A stretch of 64,000 nucleotides of DNA. Origin: Helianthus annuus. Its lineage: Eukaryota; Streptophyta; Magnoliopsida; Asterales; Asteraceae. Below, piece by piece: positions 1-11,664 of the stretch. Every line of letters begins with the position of its first letter. The stretch's first letter is position 1. The position numbers were made by a program, and so were the translations under genes. The notes beneath the pieces were generated by a model. The model saw nothing but the letters and a program-made list of their open reading frames with translations. It searched no databases and was not told the origin of the DNA. The DNA lies in the NCBI RefSeq assembly GCF_002127325.2, contig NC_035439.2, positions 146,451,709 to 146,515,708 on the forward strand, given 5' to 3'.

Positions 1-502
1 ATATTCATTTTTCGTCTCTTTGCTTTAACTAAGCACTCTCCCATTGGTCCGGGTATATTACGACTTTACCCTCCGGTTTAAAATTACAAATATTAGTCCT
101 GACAAGTTTTGCCCCGAGCTCAAAATTACGGTTTGTCATCATTTTAGTTTTCTTTTTCTAGCAAAGCTGTGGCAGTATTTTTTTTTTAATTGATTGAGAA
201 ATATTCAGCTTACCGTCTTGTAACGCAGGTGAAGGATCAACTACTTCAATATACATTTAGTATAGATTTAAAGTCAATTCACATTTGTAAAGGGCAATCA
301 TAATACCACAATAAGATACAACAAGGCCATTGACAACTCTACAATATAATTGAGCGAGTTATGCTATTCCACTGTGAAGTATGATTGGTGTCTTTAAAAG
401 AAATTATATAAATCAATTAGGGTAAAAACAAGCATTATATTGTATTATATATTATATATAATAATTAAGTAGATAACTTTTACGGTAGTTTTATTATTAT
501 TA

Positions 503-995
503 GGCAAATTGGATTTAAATCATCCCAACTCACTGTTATTGGCCAATAATAATCCCAATTCATTTAATCACCAATAATAATCCGAACTATTCACTTTTGT
601 TTGTAAAATACTCCCAATTAAAAAAACACTAGCTAGGTTAAAAATTTGCTGACGTGGCTTGCCACGTCACCTGCCACATTAGTTGCCACGTCATCAAAAA
701 ATGCCACATCAACTGCCACATCAGCTGCCACGTCATCAAAAATGCCACGTAGACTGCCACATCAGCTGCCACGTCATCAAAAAATGCCACATCAACTGCC
801 ATGTCATATGACACATCAGCTAAAAGGGCCACATCAGATGCCACATCAGCAAATTTTTAACCTAGTTAGTGTTTTTTTAACTGGGAGTATTTTACAAACA
901 AAAGTGAATAGTTCAGATTATTATTGGTGATTAAATGAGATGGGATTATTATTGGCCAATAACAGTGAGTTCGGATTATTTAAATCCAATTTGCC
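503..995. repeat. Fold-back MITE with internal minisatellite
   Basis: The ends are long inverted repeats: GGCAAATTGGATTTAAAT at the left is mirrored by ATTTAAATCCAATTTGCC at the right, and pairing extends more than 100 bp inward. Both flanks are TTATTATTA, so a target duplication exists but its length cannot be fixed. The centre holds diverged repeats of about 42 bp built on the words TGCCACGTCATCAAAAA and TGCCACATCA. Related ends occur at 41287-41819 and 49511-49806. Short open frames here are repeat artefacts. Positions 1-502 are AT-rich with nothing recognisable. Confidence 0.8.
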
Positions 996-1097
996 TTATT
1001 ATTATTATTATTATATATTTCGTCTTTTATTCTATTTTATCATTTAATGTAAACTTTTATTTCCACCTCATTTAGTTTAATTATTATTATTATATAT

Positions 1098-1099
1098 AC

Positions 1100-1145
<46 letters not shown>
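1098..1145. repeat. (TA)n microsatellite at the MULE left flank
   Basis: A run of TA dinucleotides directly abuts the left end of the large MULE. A matching short TA tract (17027-17042) abuts the right end, so the 9-10 bp target duplication expected for a MULE would be hidden in these runs. Confidence 0.85.
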
Positions 1146-1148
<3 letters not shown>

Positions 1149-2347
1149 CAAGGATAAATTGAAAACCCAGTTGAGTTGACTAAACCCTGAAAACCCATTT
1201 ATAGCCATTGATTAACCTTCATGGATGGCTGAGATTTAATCTTTTAATTGTTGGATTTTAAATGCCTTTTATACATTTTTTTAATATGTTGATGGTACTT
1301 GAAGGGCAATTTGGGAAAGACGAAATTGATATAATCTCTTATAACAAGATAAACACTGCATGGTGTAAGAAGTTTACATCAAACTTACATCAAGTACATG
1401 ATTACCCCCTACTTTACAAAACCTATATCAGTCTACCAAAAATTCAAAATACACAAAACTCACCGGAGACTCACAAACCGTCAAATTCTTCAAAAATTCC
1501 TAAAACTCTCTCTCTCTCGTAGTCTTCAACAAACCTCTGAAATTAACCCCAAAATCACCTGAGATTCACGCTCCGGCATTCATCTTCATCACTGAGTCTC
1601 TTGAATATTCATCAATCGACGCAGATTTCCGACAATCACCGAAGAAAAGAACGTTCGCCGGAAAAATTAGGGTTCCGGTACATCGTTTCAGGTTTTTACT
1701 TACTCTTTGATTATGTAAGTGTAAAATAGATTCACAGTTTGCATTGGTTTCTTTAGTCTTGTGCTTCATAACAATTAAGGATGTTAAAAAGAATGGACTT
1801 TATGGCGATTATGTTCTGCAAATAAAATTTGGGTTTTCTTAAAAAGACATGGTTCTTCCCAAAAAAATCTCTTCCATTTGCATAGCCTGGTGCCAACTAA
1901 ACTGGTTTGTTTTGGGGGGGGGGGGGGAATGAAGGTTTTTTTTTATATGTTTTGTAAGCCTTTGTTTATGTAGAATCCGGAATTTTATATATACAGGTTT
2001 GGGTGTGTTTCATAGATTTGTTGTTTCTGGTTTTTTTTAAAGGCTTATGATTTGTTGTTAATGTTGTTTCTTTAATTTTTATAAGGGTTAGAGTTTGTGT
2101 GTGGTTCTAAAGGAATTGACTTTTGGGGGTTTAGGTTTGAAAGTATTGAACATCACATTTTTTTTTGTAGTATATATTTCTTGCTTCTATTTGATTGAGA
2201 AAATAAATTACACTAATAATCTGTAATTAGAAAAAAACGGCTATTCGCGGTTTATCAATACATAATCAGAAACCATAAGTAAAAAAAATCAAGAATTATG
2301 AGGATAATAAAAAATAAAGGCCATAAATATTGTCCGAATAATGGTCG

Positions 2348-2437
2348 TCTGATGTGTAAACTGATGCTTTGATGGCATACGTGACATTTTGCTCTGATGT
2401 GTAAACTGATGCTTTGTTGGCATACGTGACATTTTGC
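2348..2437. repeat. 45-bp direct tandem repeat (2 copies)
   Basis: Positions 2348-2392 and 2393-2437 are the same 45-bp unit (starting TCTGATGTGTAAACTGATGC) with about one mismatch. It lies in the leader just before the proposed first codon of the Ulp1-like gene. The rest of 1200-2470 looks like untranslated leader: a CT-rich stretch near 1500-1690, a G14 run near 1915, and no convincing coding exon. Confidence 0.8.
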
Positions 2438-2473
2438 AGTCATCCGCATTTACGACTAAAAATCCAAGCAAAA

Positions 2474-5400
2474 ATGAGCCCAGGTGTTTAAAATTACAAA
2501 ACCTTTCATATTTTTTGCTTACGCATTAAATTGGAAATTAGTTTATTAATGTTGTTTACAATTAACAAAATGCAGTTAAAAAGACTCGCCGTACACCGGT
2601 TGTCGATAAGCAAGCGCATCAGGATAAGAAGTTGCCAAAAAGAAAGCTAATAAGTACGTACAAGCATTTTTTTTTCACTAGCCTTACATTTATGTTTTGG
2701 AAAAAAATAATAAAACAAACCTGTTGTCTCAGTTACAACAGACAGTGACTTGGACACACCCGGGAAAAACATGGATAATATACAAAAAGGTATGTTTTTT
2801 CTTACGTACATAAGTTTCATTGTTACATTTATTTAAAATCTAATATTTATGTACTTGCACATTGAAAAAAACGTTCTGAGTTGGCAACAATTCGAGTGGG
2901 CACACGCGCAAAAAACATGGAGAATATACAAAAACTGTTTTAGATGTGATCTTTATGAATCTAAATAATGTATATGTTTCGATACCTTAATGCTAATTAT
3001 TATAACAAAATGCAGCTAAAAAGACTCGCAGTACGCCGGTTGTCGATAACCAAGCGCATCAGGATAAGAAGTTGCAAAAAAGAAAGCTAATAAGTATGTA
3101 CAAGCATTTTTTTTTCACTAATCTTACATTTATGTTCTGGAAAAAAATAATAAAACAAACTTGTTGTCTCAGTTACAACAGACAGTGACTTGGACACACC
3201 CGGGAAAAACATGGATAATGTACAAAAAGGTATGTTTTTTCTTACGTATAAAAGTTTCTTTGTTACAATTTTTTAAAATCTAATATGTATGTACTTGCAC
3301 ATTGAAAAAAACATTCTGCGTTGGCAACGATTCGAGTGGGCACACGCGGAAAAAACATGGAGAATATACAAAAACTGTTTTAGTTGTGATCTTTATGAAT
3401 ATAAATAATATATATGTTTCGATACCTTAATGCTAATTATTAAGCGTTCTAAATAGTGACACCGGATGCTAACACGGGCGGGCCAGCAACGCGAACAAGA
3501 GGAGGTAAAAAAGGTTTTAAAATTAGTCTTTTATCTTTATATTGTTAAGACATATATTTTGTAAAGTGTTGTTAATAGATTCGGATTTATATAAAACTCG
3601 TACAAATGTAGGTAAGCAAGCACATCGCGAAAAGAAGTTGCATAAAAGAAAGCTAAAAAGTACGTACAAGCGTTTTTTTTTTCTTTTGTTTGTTTTAGAA
3701 TTATGTTTTATATAAATAATAAAACAAAGTTGGTGTATCAGTTTCACCAGACAGTGATTTGGACACACCCAGGGAAAACATGACGAAAATGAAAAAGGGT
3801 ATGTTTTTTATTGCTATATACATTTCTTCGTTACATTTTTTATATATCTAATATTTATGTACATTAAATTTGTAAAAAACGTTCCAGTTGATGTCGATGC
3901 GGGCGGGCCAGCAACACGTACTAGAGCAGGTACATAACTGTATTAGATGTCATCTTTAAGAATCTAAATAAATATAAGTCTCAATACTTTCTTAATAAAA
4001 CCTAAATTTACAGGTCAACAATCACGGGCGGATAGCAAAACAAAGAAAATCGTGAAAAGGAAATTAATAGGTATGTACACACAACTTGTTTCCTTCCTTT
4101 ATAAGAATATGTAAATCATATCTGACAGTTCGTGTCTTAGTTTCAGTCGACAGCGACTCAGAGATGGCTGGAGAATTCACCTTGTGTCACAAAGGCGATG
4201 CGGTCGAGCCACAGAACCATGCAACTGTGGTGAGGGAAACAAAAAAAGAAAAACAAGAACGGGTGCAAAGGCGAAGTGGGAAACCACCAAAAAGCAATAA
4301 GTGGCCAAAAATAAAAACACGTTCAGCGCCTATGCAATTGTACAAATGCATCAAAGCTCTAACCAGTAATCAACAAGAGGATGTGAAGAGGATGGGGTTT
4401 GGTAAGATGCTATCTTTCAACATCAGTAGCATACCTGCAAGGCTTGCACACTATGTTGTGGATCACTTCAACACAGAAGAAATGGCTATCGAGATGTCCT
4501 GTGGGTCAATAAGTGTTGATGTTGAGTCTGTGCATGACATTTTTGGAATTCCTAACAAAGGCATAAACATGCAAAATGTAAAACAATCTGAGAAGCTTGA
4601 TGGTGCTGTTATGGCATGGCGAAAAAGATACCGTTCACGATTTGTGGCGTCGACAAAACTGGCACAATCTATAGTCACAAGTGATGAAGACAATAGTTTC
4701 AATTTCCGTCTAGACTTCCTGATGTTATTCTTAACCGTCATGGTTGAGTGTAATAGAAATGGGCGAATGAAGGAGTGGATTTTGAAAAGTTTAACAAGAA
4801 ATACGGATTTCAGTAAAATTAATTGGTGTGCCTACGTCATTCAGCAAATTAAATCTTGTAAAGACGGATGGAAGAGGTGTGATCCTGATTCTCCATTTTC
4901 AGGTCCACTCACGCTTTTGGCTGTAAGTGTTTTTCAGTAAAAAAACTTACTAAAAAATATAGCTATACAAACATTTGTTTAGTTATCTTACCACTTTCAA
5001 TTCTTTTTTTTTTCATTACACAGCTGTTGTACGTTGACCGAGTTAAATGCACCGGACTTGAAGTGGACCGGTCAATCAACCCAATCGTATTGTGGAATAA
5101 AAACGAATTGAAAAAGAGAGAAAGATTAGAGATTAAAGCAGGTGGTTTTGGAAGAGGCAGCTTGCATGAAGTTGCTGTGGTTAAACGGGATTTTAGGAAA
5201 ACTGAGTTACGAGTTAATGATGAAGTTCTTAATGTAAGATTACTAATCATAACCAGTTTAAAAATAATTATCTTCTTTCAACATCACTTACAAAAAATGT
5301 TTTTGAAAACTTTCTTTGTAGAATGAGATTGAATCTATTAGAAAGCATTTGGATGTCATGGAAGCCAAAAAGCTAACGGTACAAAAAAAGTTGGAGGTTG

Positions 5401-8096
5401 TGTTTAATGCTCATCCACGCAATGTGCAAGTTCAGAATTTGATACAACGGTATGAGAAGATTGTTCACTCCAGGAAAACAAGGGGGTGGCTTGTGCCTGA
5501 TACCCCACAAAAAAAAATTGCCGGGGTCCTCATGTCTCTCAAGAAGACAGTGCAAACCCCTGAAAATGATTACACGGAAGGTAATATGAATGACGGGTAA
5601 ATCACTACCTTAAATATGTATTAACGTTTACTACAAATGGTAACTAATTAGTTTTTTTTTTTTTTTTGGGTCTAAAAGCAGAAGATCAAGATAATGCCCC
5701 AACTGCAGCTGAGGTGGCAAACGTTGATGGTATGAACTTTTTTGCATACCTACTTAAATTCAATTAAATTAATCTTACAAACATAACACAACCATTAAAA
5801 AACCCTACATATATGTAGCATGATTTAATTAAAATGTAGCATGATTTAATTAAAAATAACGTAAAAAATTAAGGGCAAAAAGTAATCAGCCAAAAGTAAA
5901 GTTAAACGCCTTATGTAACTCCTATAAATGCAAACTAAAATGTAAAATATATGTAGATGAGGGTGAGGGTGACAAAACACAAGAGAAGATACCAGATTCG
6001 CCAGCTACTACACAAAAAAATGTCACATGTGTGGTGACACGCGACGAAGAAAGTCAGGCAAAAGATCAAGAGAAGAAAGCTACACCGAGAAGTAAGTTCT
6101 ACATGTTTTTTTGTTTTCATTCACCCATTTATATAAAACCTCACGTATAACCTGTTACATGTGTACAAAAATTAAGGTGAACCGATAATACAGAAAAACT
6201 AACACATACATCTATGTGTACATGTAAATGAATAGAATTGGACACCAGCAACGAAACACAAAACATGGAAGAATTGCTTGATGGCCCTACCTTTGACCTA
6301 CTTACACAAGGAACCGACCTAGGTAACACATGGTTCCAAAATTAAAAAAAAAATTAAAAATACCGTAACATGTGTTATTCATGTACACAACATATAATCA
6401 TATATATAATAACCAAAAAAAATTGTGCAGGTGCTGATGTCGAAGAAACAACGGATGCCATGAATCAAGAAGATAAAAAATCGAAAGAAGAAGAGACCAA
6501 GAATAAAATCAATGGTAAGTTCTACATGTTTTTTACTTCATTACTATATTATAATAAAACTTATGATTTTTTTATTAATACTAACAAACAAAAAAAAATA
6601 AGCAGGCAAGGGTGAGGCTGAAAATGATATCATAAATAACCCTTGGGTAAAGGAACTTGAATCAAAACGAAGAAAACCAGTTGGGAGGTTCGCCGGGTCA
6701 TGCGATGACGATGATGACGGAATCGAAATTGATATTACGTCAGATGAACAGCATATTTGGGATTTTCTGTTTGATATCAAATACTCAATGTAAGATTCCG
6801 TTTAAATTATAAAATACTAGTTGTTACGTTAACCAAGGCTTTGCTCTAGGTAGATTACGGAATTTTTTGGTCCAAAATAGAATGTTTTTTTACAAGTACA
6901 CTATTTTCTTTTAAAATGTATAACAGGCCACGGAAATTGGTCATCTCTTTGTCTAGCGGGGTAACAAGAAAATTTGGTGAATCTGCTGAGTAAGTTCAGT
7001 TATATAAAATATAAGTAAAAACATAGTATGCGTATATTTTTTATGTCTAGAATTTAATTTATAAATTTAACATTATCTTGCGTAGAGATATTATATTCAA
7101 TAGTATTTACGGCACCGAAATCACAAAGACGCTAATGCGCACATTGAGGGAGGAAGTGAAGGTGTTCCCTGACGTGGTTGATGCTTGGGTAGATTTAATG
7201 AATTTTGAAGAATCAGAAAGAACCAACGGCGACTTGACGCGTATTTATTTTCGAACAACTGTGATAGTGAGTATTCATCGTATATTATTTTGATCTTTGT
7301 CTATGATTCTGAATATATTAAGTCTTTTTGCTCTTGAACCAGCTTGCCTATTTAAAAAGAATTTTTTAAATTATTGGAAATCGGGTCTTGCACCAACTTA
7401 TTGACACATCTTATTTAAAAAAAAAATTACAGGACAGCTGGTTATTGACAGATTCTGCTTGTGATGATGATGAACGTATGAAAACGTTCATCGAAAGGGT
7501 GACGGATGCGGGCGCATATGAGTTCATTGGTTTGAAAATGGTTTTCTTTCCAATCCTTGAGAATGATCAATATTACTTGATGGTCTTCGATCTGAAAAAA
7601 GGCGCAATAACAGTGATAGACCACAGGCCTGATCGCACACCCTTAGTTGGCATTAGGGATCATCAAGACTACTACATTAAAGACACACCGTACAAAGTGG
7701 TTAGTCGTTCTCTGTTCTTGTAAACTTTATGATGAGGAGCAAATTAACTCATACCAAAACTGATTAGTATATTGTTTTTAACAGAAGCATATGATGGACG
7801 TTTATTTGGAGCTTTGCGAACATCCAGCAAAAGATGAAATCTCAGCGGCCAAGATTGAAAGGTGTAATATCAAATGGGCGACCCCTGCGCATCCAATGGA
7901 TAGTGCGGTATTCCTTATGCAGCACATGCAGAAATTTAACGGCATCAATGAACCTTTTGAATGTGGTTTTAGCAGCCACTGGAAGATAAAGCAAAAACAG
8001 ATTCTTGCCCTCCGAAAAAAATTCGCTACACGCATGCTAGTCTCTAATGTGAATTTGATGAACGCAAAGGTTCGCGAGGCTGCATTAATAGTGTAA
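2474..8096 (+). CDS. Ulp1/C48 protease-like protein, likely catalytically inactive (MULE-borne)
   Basis: Proposed exons: 2474-2483 (tentative), 2576-2653, 2733-2789, 3016-3093, 3173-3229, 3457-3504, 3612-3659, 3742-3798, 3888-3929, 4014-4070, 4147-4922, 5024-5233, 5322-5580, 5682-5729, 5957-6091, 6236-6322, 6431-6514, 6606-6789, 6927-6989, 7086-7266, 7433-7699, 7785-8096. Together they are 3138 nt, about 1045 aa, with every junction in phase. The N-terminus is made of repeated Lys/Arg-rich and Asp/Ser-rich modules from tandem exons. The large exon at 4147 matches the N-terminal region typical of transposon-borne plant Ulp1 proteins (a segment ending VHDIFGIPNKG). A middle linker is acidic. 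The C-terminus has the Ulp1 fold pattern (FFPILENDQYYLMVFDLKKG, then MDSAVFLMQHM). The expected catalytic His is Gln (about residue 899) and Cys is Ser (about residue 982), while the Asp remains. SUMO-protease activity is therefore unlikely. Family assignment is firm; the first exon is a guess. Confidence 0.75.
2576..4070 (+). repeat. Tandemly amplified exon cassette inside the Ulp1-like gene
   Basis: A 440-bp unit holding two exons and their introns occurs at 2576 and again at 3016, nearly identical. A diverged third unit runs from about 3612 and a fourth is recognisable at 4014-4147 onward. In every unit the first exon encodes a basic stretch ending KRKLI or similar, the second encodes a DSDLDTP-type motif, and all introns are phase 1. 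A third exon type between them (intact at 3457 and 3888) is broken near 2885 (no donor) and near 3320 (acceptor AG changed to CG). Confidence 0.85.
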
Positions 8097-9008
8097 GCTT
8101 CTTCTAGTGTTGTGTTTTTTGTGGACAACTAAAACAATATAACTCGTACTTTGCCAGTTGCCTATGTATGTATTTAACTATTAGACTATGTCGTTGCTTT
8201 TGAAACAAATGTTTTTATATGTATGTTTAATGTTAACCTTTGGCGACCCATAAGCACACTAATGGAAAAGCTTGACTAAGATATATTAATTTGAAAAGCA
8301 TACAAAAAAAGATGTAGTAACAAAAGGGTTAGAAATGCAATATTTTCATGTGATAACTTTTTTATCACTTTGACAAATCTAAAAAAGAAATATTATGACT
8401 AATATGTCTGTTATTTGTGGTTAAATTTGTCATTACAAACTAATCTGTTAGAAAAAAACAAGCTAATTTCTTAAACAGTGGTAATTATCATTACAAGCTA
8501 ATTTGATACAAAAATAAAAACAATAGAAAAAAAAGACATGTTTCGTTACAAAAAAACAGTACAAAATAAAAAATGTAACATAATATAAGGCAGACAAAGC
8601 ATATACTACTCCTATTTAAAATGTTTTATGGGGCATTTTATATAAAGAAAAAAAAAGAAAAGTCTTACAAATTAATGGTGCCAACTTTTAAGTGTCTAGT
8701 CTAATCTGCACCAAAAACAAACACGCAAACCAACACCATGCCCAATAAAATATATCATAGTACTAAATTATAATAATATATATTAACAATGGCCCCTATT
8801 AACAATAACAAGTACAAAAAAATAATAATATATATGAACAATAACAAGTACAAAAGGTGATATAAAATAACCATTATAGGGAAATTAAATTGGACAAAAA
8901 GCAATTATAAAGTACACAGTCAAATGATGTTTACACGAACCAAAGCAAAAAGCATAAAAAAATTGAAAAAGAAAATGTCAACTTCTATCTCTATCTTATG
9001 CACATGCA
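8097..9008. other. Spacer in the MULE, no gene seen
   Basis: Very AT-rich, with A-runs and short repeats such as ATATATATTAACAAT. It contains the presumed 3' untranslated region of the Ulp1-like gene. No exon with convincing coding character was found on either strand. Confidence 0.6.
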
Positions 9009-9103
9009 TCAATATTTCTCTTCTGATGGGCAGCCCTCTTGTGATTTGATATCCCAAGCATTAAATGAATCCCAATATACTCCTTGTGGTGTAATAACAA
9101 ACC
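9009..9103 (-). CDS. Possible terminal exon of an unrecognised small gene
   Basis: On the minus strand a good acceptor (TTATTACAG) is followed by an open stretch ending in TGA at 9009-9011. One frame reads GVYWDSFNAWDIKSQEGC and resembles the W-D-S motif of the two small MULE proteins nearby. No upstream exon or start was found, so this may be chance or a remnant. Confidence 0.2.
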
Positions 9104-9456
9104 CTGTAATAACAATAAAATAAAATATATATACACCTATAAACGTTGGGTGAACAAAAGGAAGGAAGAATCAAAAGTACAAAACTTTAAAGAAAGTTGT
9201 TACATCAAATTGTAAAAAGCTACTGACTGAAAGGCTTAGATAATTAATTATATCTATGTGTAGCCTTATATATGTTTCAACCTAAGACCATAACCCTTAT
9301 GTTACATTTCTCAATTAATTGCTTTAACACACAAACAAAGAGCAAAAAAATACTTAACTTCTATATTGGTTAGGGTATTACATTTAAGGCAACATTTAAT
9401 GTTGATTTAAACTGATGTAAAGAATCTAATTAATTTATCCACCTAACATCATTTGC

Positions 9457-9470
9457 TTCTTTATAAATTA
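9457..9470 (+). promoter_or_regulatory. TATA-like box
   Basis: CTTTATAAATTA lies about 70-80 bp before the ATG at 9541, a normal distance for a short leader. This favours the internal ATG at 9541 over the upstream ATG at 9478 as the real start of the next gene. Confidence 0.35.
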
Positions 9471-9477
9471 GGGTGAA

Positions 9478-10098
9478 ATGAAAACATTTGTTTCATCACT
9501 TTTTCCCCATAAAAAAAGAAGTGAAAAAAAAAAACATATTATGTCTAGTCCAGCATCACCATCCGACTCGAAACGGGTTACCAAACGATTACGGAGAACT
9601 CTTTCATTTGAACTCCAAGCTCCAAAATCAGATGCCAACCCAGAGTGTTCTCAAATCACAAACACCCCTTCTCTTCCGACAACGCTGCAAGCTGTTGAAG
9701 AAAATCTTGGTATCGATGCTAAGCTTATAAGTGACCTCCTTACTAACACTAAACCTGAAGGAACAACACATGATGAGATGTGCTTAGATGATGCACTTTT
9801 TGATATTGACTGGGGGTCTTTTTACTTCACTAAACAAGTTACCCCCGTCAAAAGCTCTCCAACTGTGATGCTCGCTGACGAAGCTAAACCAGTCAATACC
9901 ACACAAGAGAACACCCCGGCAGTTGATCCAAAGCCTACCAATGATCCAGAAGATGATCCTATAAATGATGATAACTCGTGCTACTCACCAAACACTCTTA
10001 TCTCGTGGGCCCATCACAACCCGTGGGAGAGTGAGCTTAGCCCAGAACCATTCAGCGCTGAAATTCAATATGGCACTCCAGGATCGTTTCTTGACTAA
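9478..10098 (+). CDS. Unrecognised MULE-borne protein 1
   Basis: Single-exon frame of 206 aa from 9478, or 185 aa from the more likely ATG at 9541, which begins MSSPASPSDSKRVTKRLRRT. I do not recognise the family. The N-terminus is Ser-rich and basic with a nuclear-localisation-like KRLRR. The middle is acidic and Pro/Thr-rich, likely disordered. A motif DIDWGSFYF lies in the middle of the protein and HNPWESELSPEPF near the C-terminus. The basic motif and the I-x-W-x-S motif recur in the minus-strand protein at 11665-12135, so the two may be diverged relatives. No enzymatic motif is visible. Its position between intact genes of one MULE suggests it is an element gene. Confidence 0.6.
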   Translation: MKTFVSSLFPHKKRSEKKKHIMSSPASPSDSKRVTKRLRRTLSFELQAPKSDANPECSQITNTPSLPTTLQAVEENLGIDAKLISDLLTNTKPEGTTHDEMCLDDALFDIDWGSFYFTKQVTPVKSSPTVMLADEAKPVNTTQENTPAVDPKPTNDPEDDPINDDNSCYSPNTLISWAHHNPWESELSPEPFSAEIQYGTPGSFLD

Positions 10099-10104
10099 AA
10101 AGTG

Positions 10105-10775
10105 ATGTTTACATCAATTTGCTATTATCGGTGTGAAAAAAAAAAGTGCCCCAATTTTCCCTCTCTCATGCAATATAGGGCTACTTTACTTATCCTACGT
10201 TGTTTACTTTAGTTATCCTATGTTGTTTACCATATCTAGTATTGAAGTTATTATGAACTCAACTATTTAGGTAAATCTATGTTGTTCCATTGTATCTTAT
10301 TCAAAAATTCGTGTCATTATTATATGATTTAAAAAAAAAAATTGATATATTAAAAAAGGGCATACATAGGTTACACACTTTAGGGAAAAAAAATAAATAA
10401 AAAAAAAAAGAGTCACGTGAACAAAAAGCGAAAGCAAATGATCAAACACACCTAGAACAAAAATGTACAAAAAAACTCACTGAAAAAAAAATGTATCTCG
10501 GATTCACCAAAAATGTACAAAAATCATAGTCAAAAAAAATTGTAACATGGTAAAGCCAAAAACCAAAAAAAAAACTCATATAAAATTCTCAGATTGAAAA
10601 CATCAAAAGTCTACATAAAAATCTTAAGGGGAAAAAATGTAACATGGTAAAAACAAAACCCAAAACCCCATAACATAGAAAAAACTCACATTCAACCAAA
10701 CATCAACAAGTACATACTAGGGAAATGTCATTAAACATACTAATAAGCATGATCCAACTAAGTACTAACTATTTC
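10105..10775. other. Spacer in the MULE, no gene seen
   Basis: AT-rich, A-run-rich sequence with repeated words such as ATGTAACATGGTAAA and CAAAAATGTACAAAAA. Similar text recurs at about 12420-12720, so the two spacers share a diverged repeat. No coding signal. Confidence 0.6.
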
Positions 10776-11159
10776 TTAATGATAACAAACAACCCTAACA
10801 AGTAAGCTGCCAAACACTAACGCTAATATCAGTAACCATATGACCCTCTTCTTCTTCCGAATTTCTTGTTCGCGGGTAAACAGTTCAGCTTGCAGGTTGT
10901 TGATGTTCCTCAAAAGACCGGGTATGATCCTAGATGACCGTAAGCACATCGGTGGGTCGACCCAACCAATGAAAGGGCAGTTGCTAGGCTACATTAAAAA
11001 AAAATAGGCAAAAAACACGATTAGAACACGCATTTGCTTATTAAAACCAGGGTTCGAATTTTTTACCTTAAATGGACATGAAAAGAACCTTCTTCCTGGG
11101 TTATCGTCGGTCCATGATGTCCGGATAACAGCAATCCTCCCACATGAACACCTCTTCAT
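10776..11159 (-). CDS. GRF-type zinc finger protein with C-terminal membrane segment
   Basis: Two exons on the minus strand, 11067-11159 and 10776-10988, join in phase to give 101 aa. Exon 1 reads from MKRCSCGR to a segment containing NPGRRFFSCPFK. Exon 2 starts PSNCPFIGWVDPPM. Cysteines at about residues 4, 6, 28 and 35 and the NPGRRFF signature identify a GRF zinc finger, a single-stranded nucleic-acid-binding type in several DNA-processing proteins. After it come a short coiled-coil-like stretch (LLRNINNLQAELFTREQEI), a basic KKKR and a hydrophobic segment (VIWLLILALVFGSLLV) likely to span a membrane. Small GRF-coil-membrane proteins are common in plants. Each exon is too short to stand out as an open frame. 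It sits between the two unrecognised genes in the MULE. Confidence 0.75.
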
Positions 11160-11664
11160 CTTTTTTGAGAGATGGATGAATTGTATACGAAAAAGAGAAA
11201 TGAGAAAATCATATATTTGGAATCATATATTTAAATATAGTTTGGGTTGTTGGAGATGGAGATAGTTGGAAGCCTTTAGTTGAAATGATGGATCTAATAT
11301 AAATATATGAACCAACCATTTGTGGGTCCCATTGTACATATATCCTTTTGTCATTACCCACGTCCATATGCCTACCCCCACCCTAGGAAAAAGTTTACCA
11401 CATATCTACTTGAAATAATAATACATGCCAACAAAGAAAGTAACAACACACAAACTAGATAGTTTTTTTTTTTTTTTTCCATTAGATATTACACCACCAA
11501 AAATTACAAAACCATTAGACACATAAATTAGTCCTTAGATAATGTTGATAACCTGATACTACACCTAAATTCTAATTAACCTAATAACATACATACATCT
11601 TAAAAAACAAACATAATTAATAAAACAGACAAACAACTGGTCCTCCATTTCTACTTGAGCTTGT
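11160..11664. other. Spacer in the MULE
   Basis: Holds the presumed promoter and leader of the GRF gene (ATATATTTAAATATAG near 11223) and the 3' side of the next minus-strand gene. Nothing else is recognisable. Confidence 0.5.

Noticed and set aside
638..930. Open frames on both strands (68 and 94 aa)
   Set aside because: They arise from the GCCACGTCA minisatellite inside the fold-back MITE; no protein-like composition beyond the repeat.
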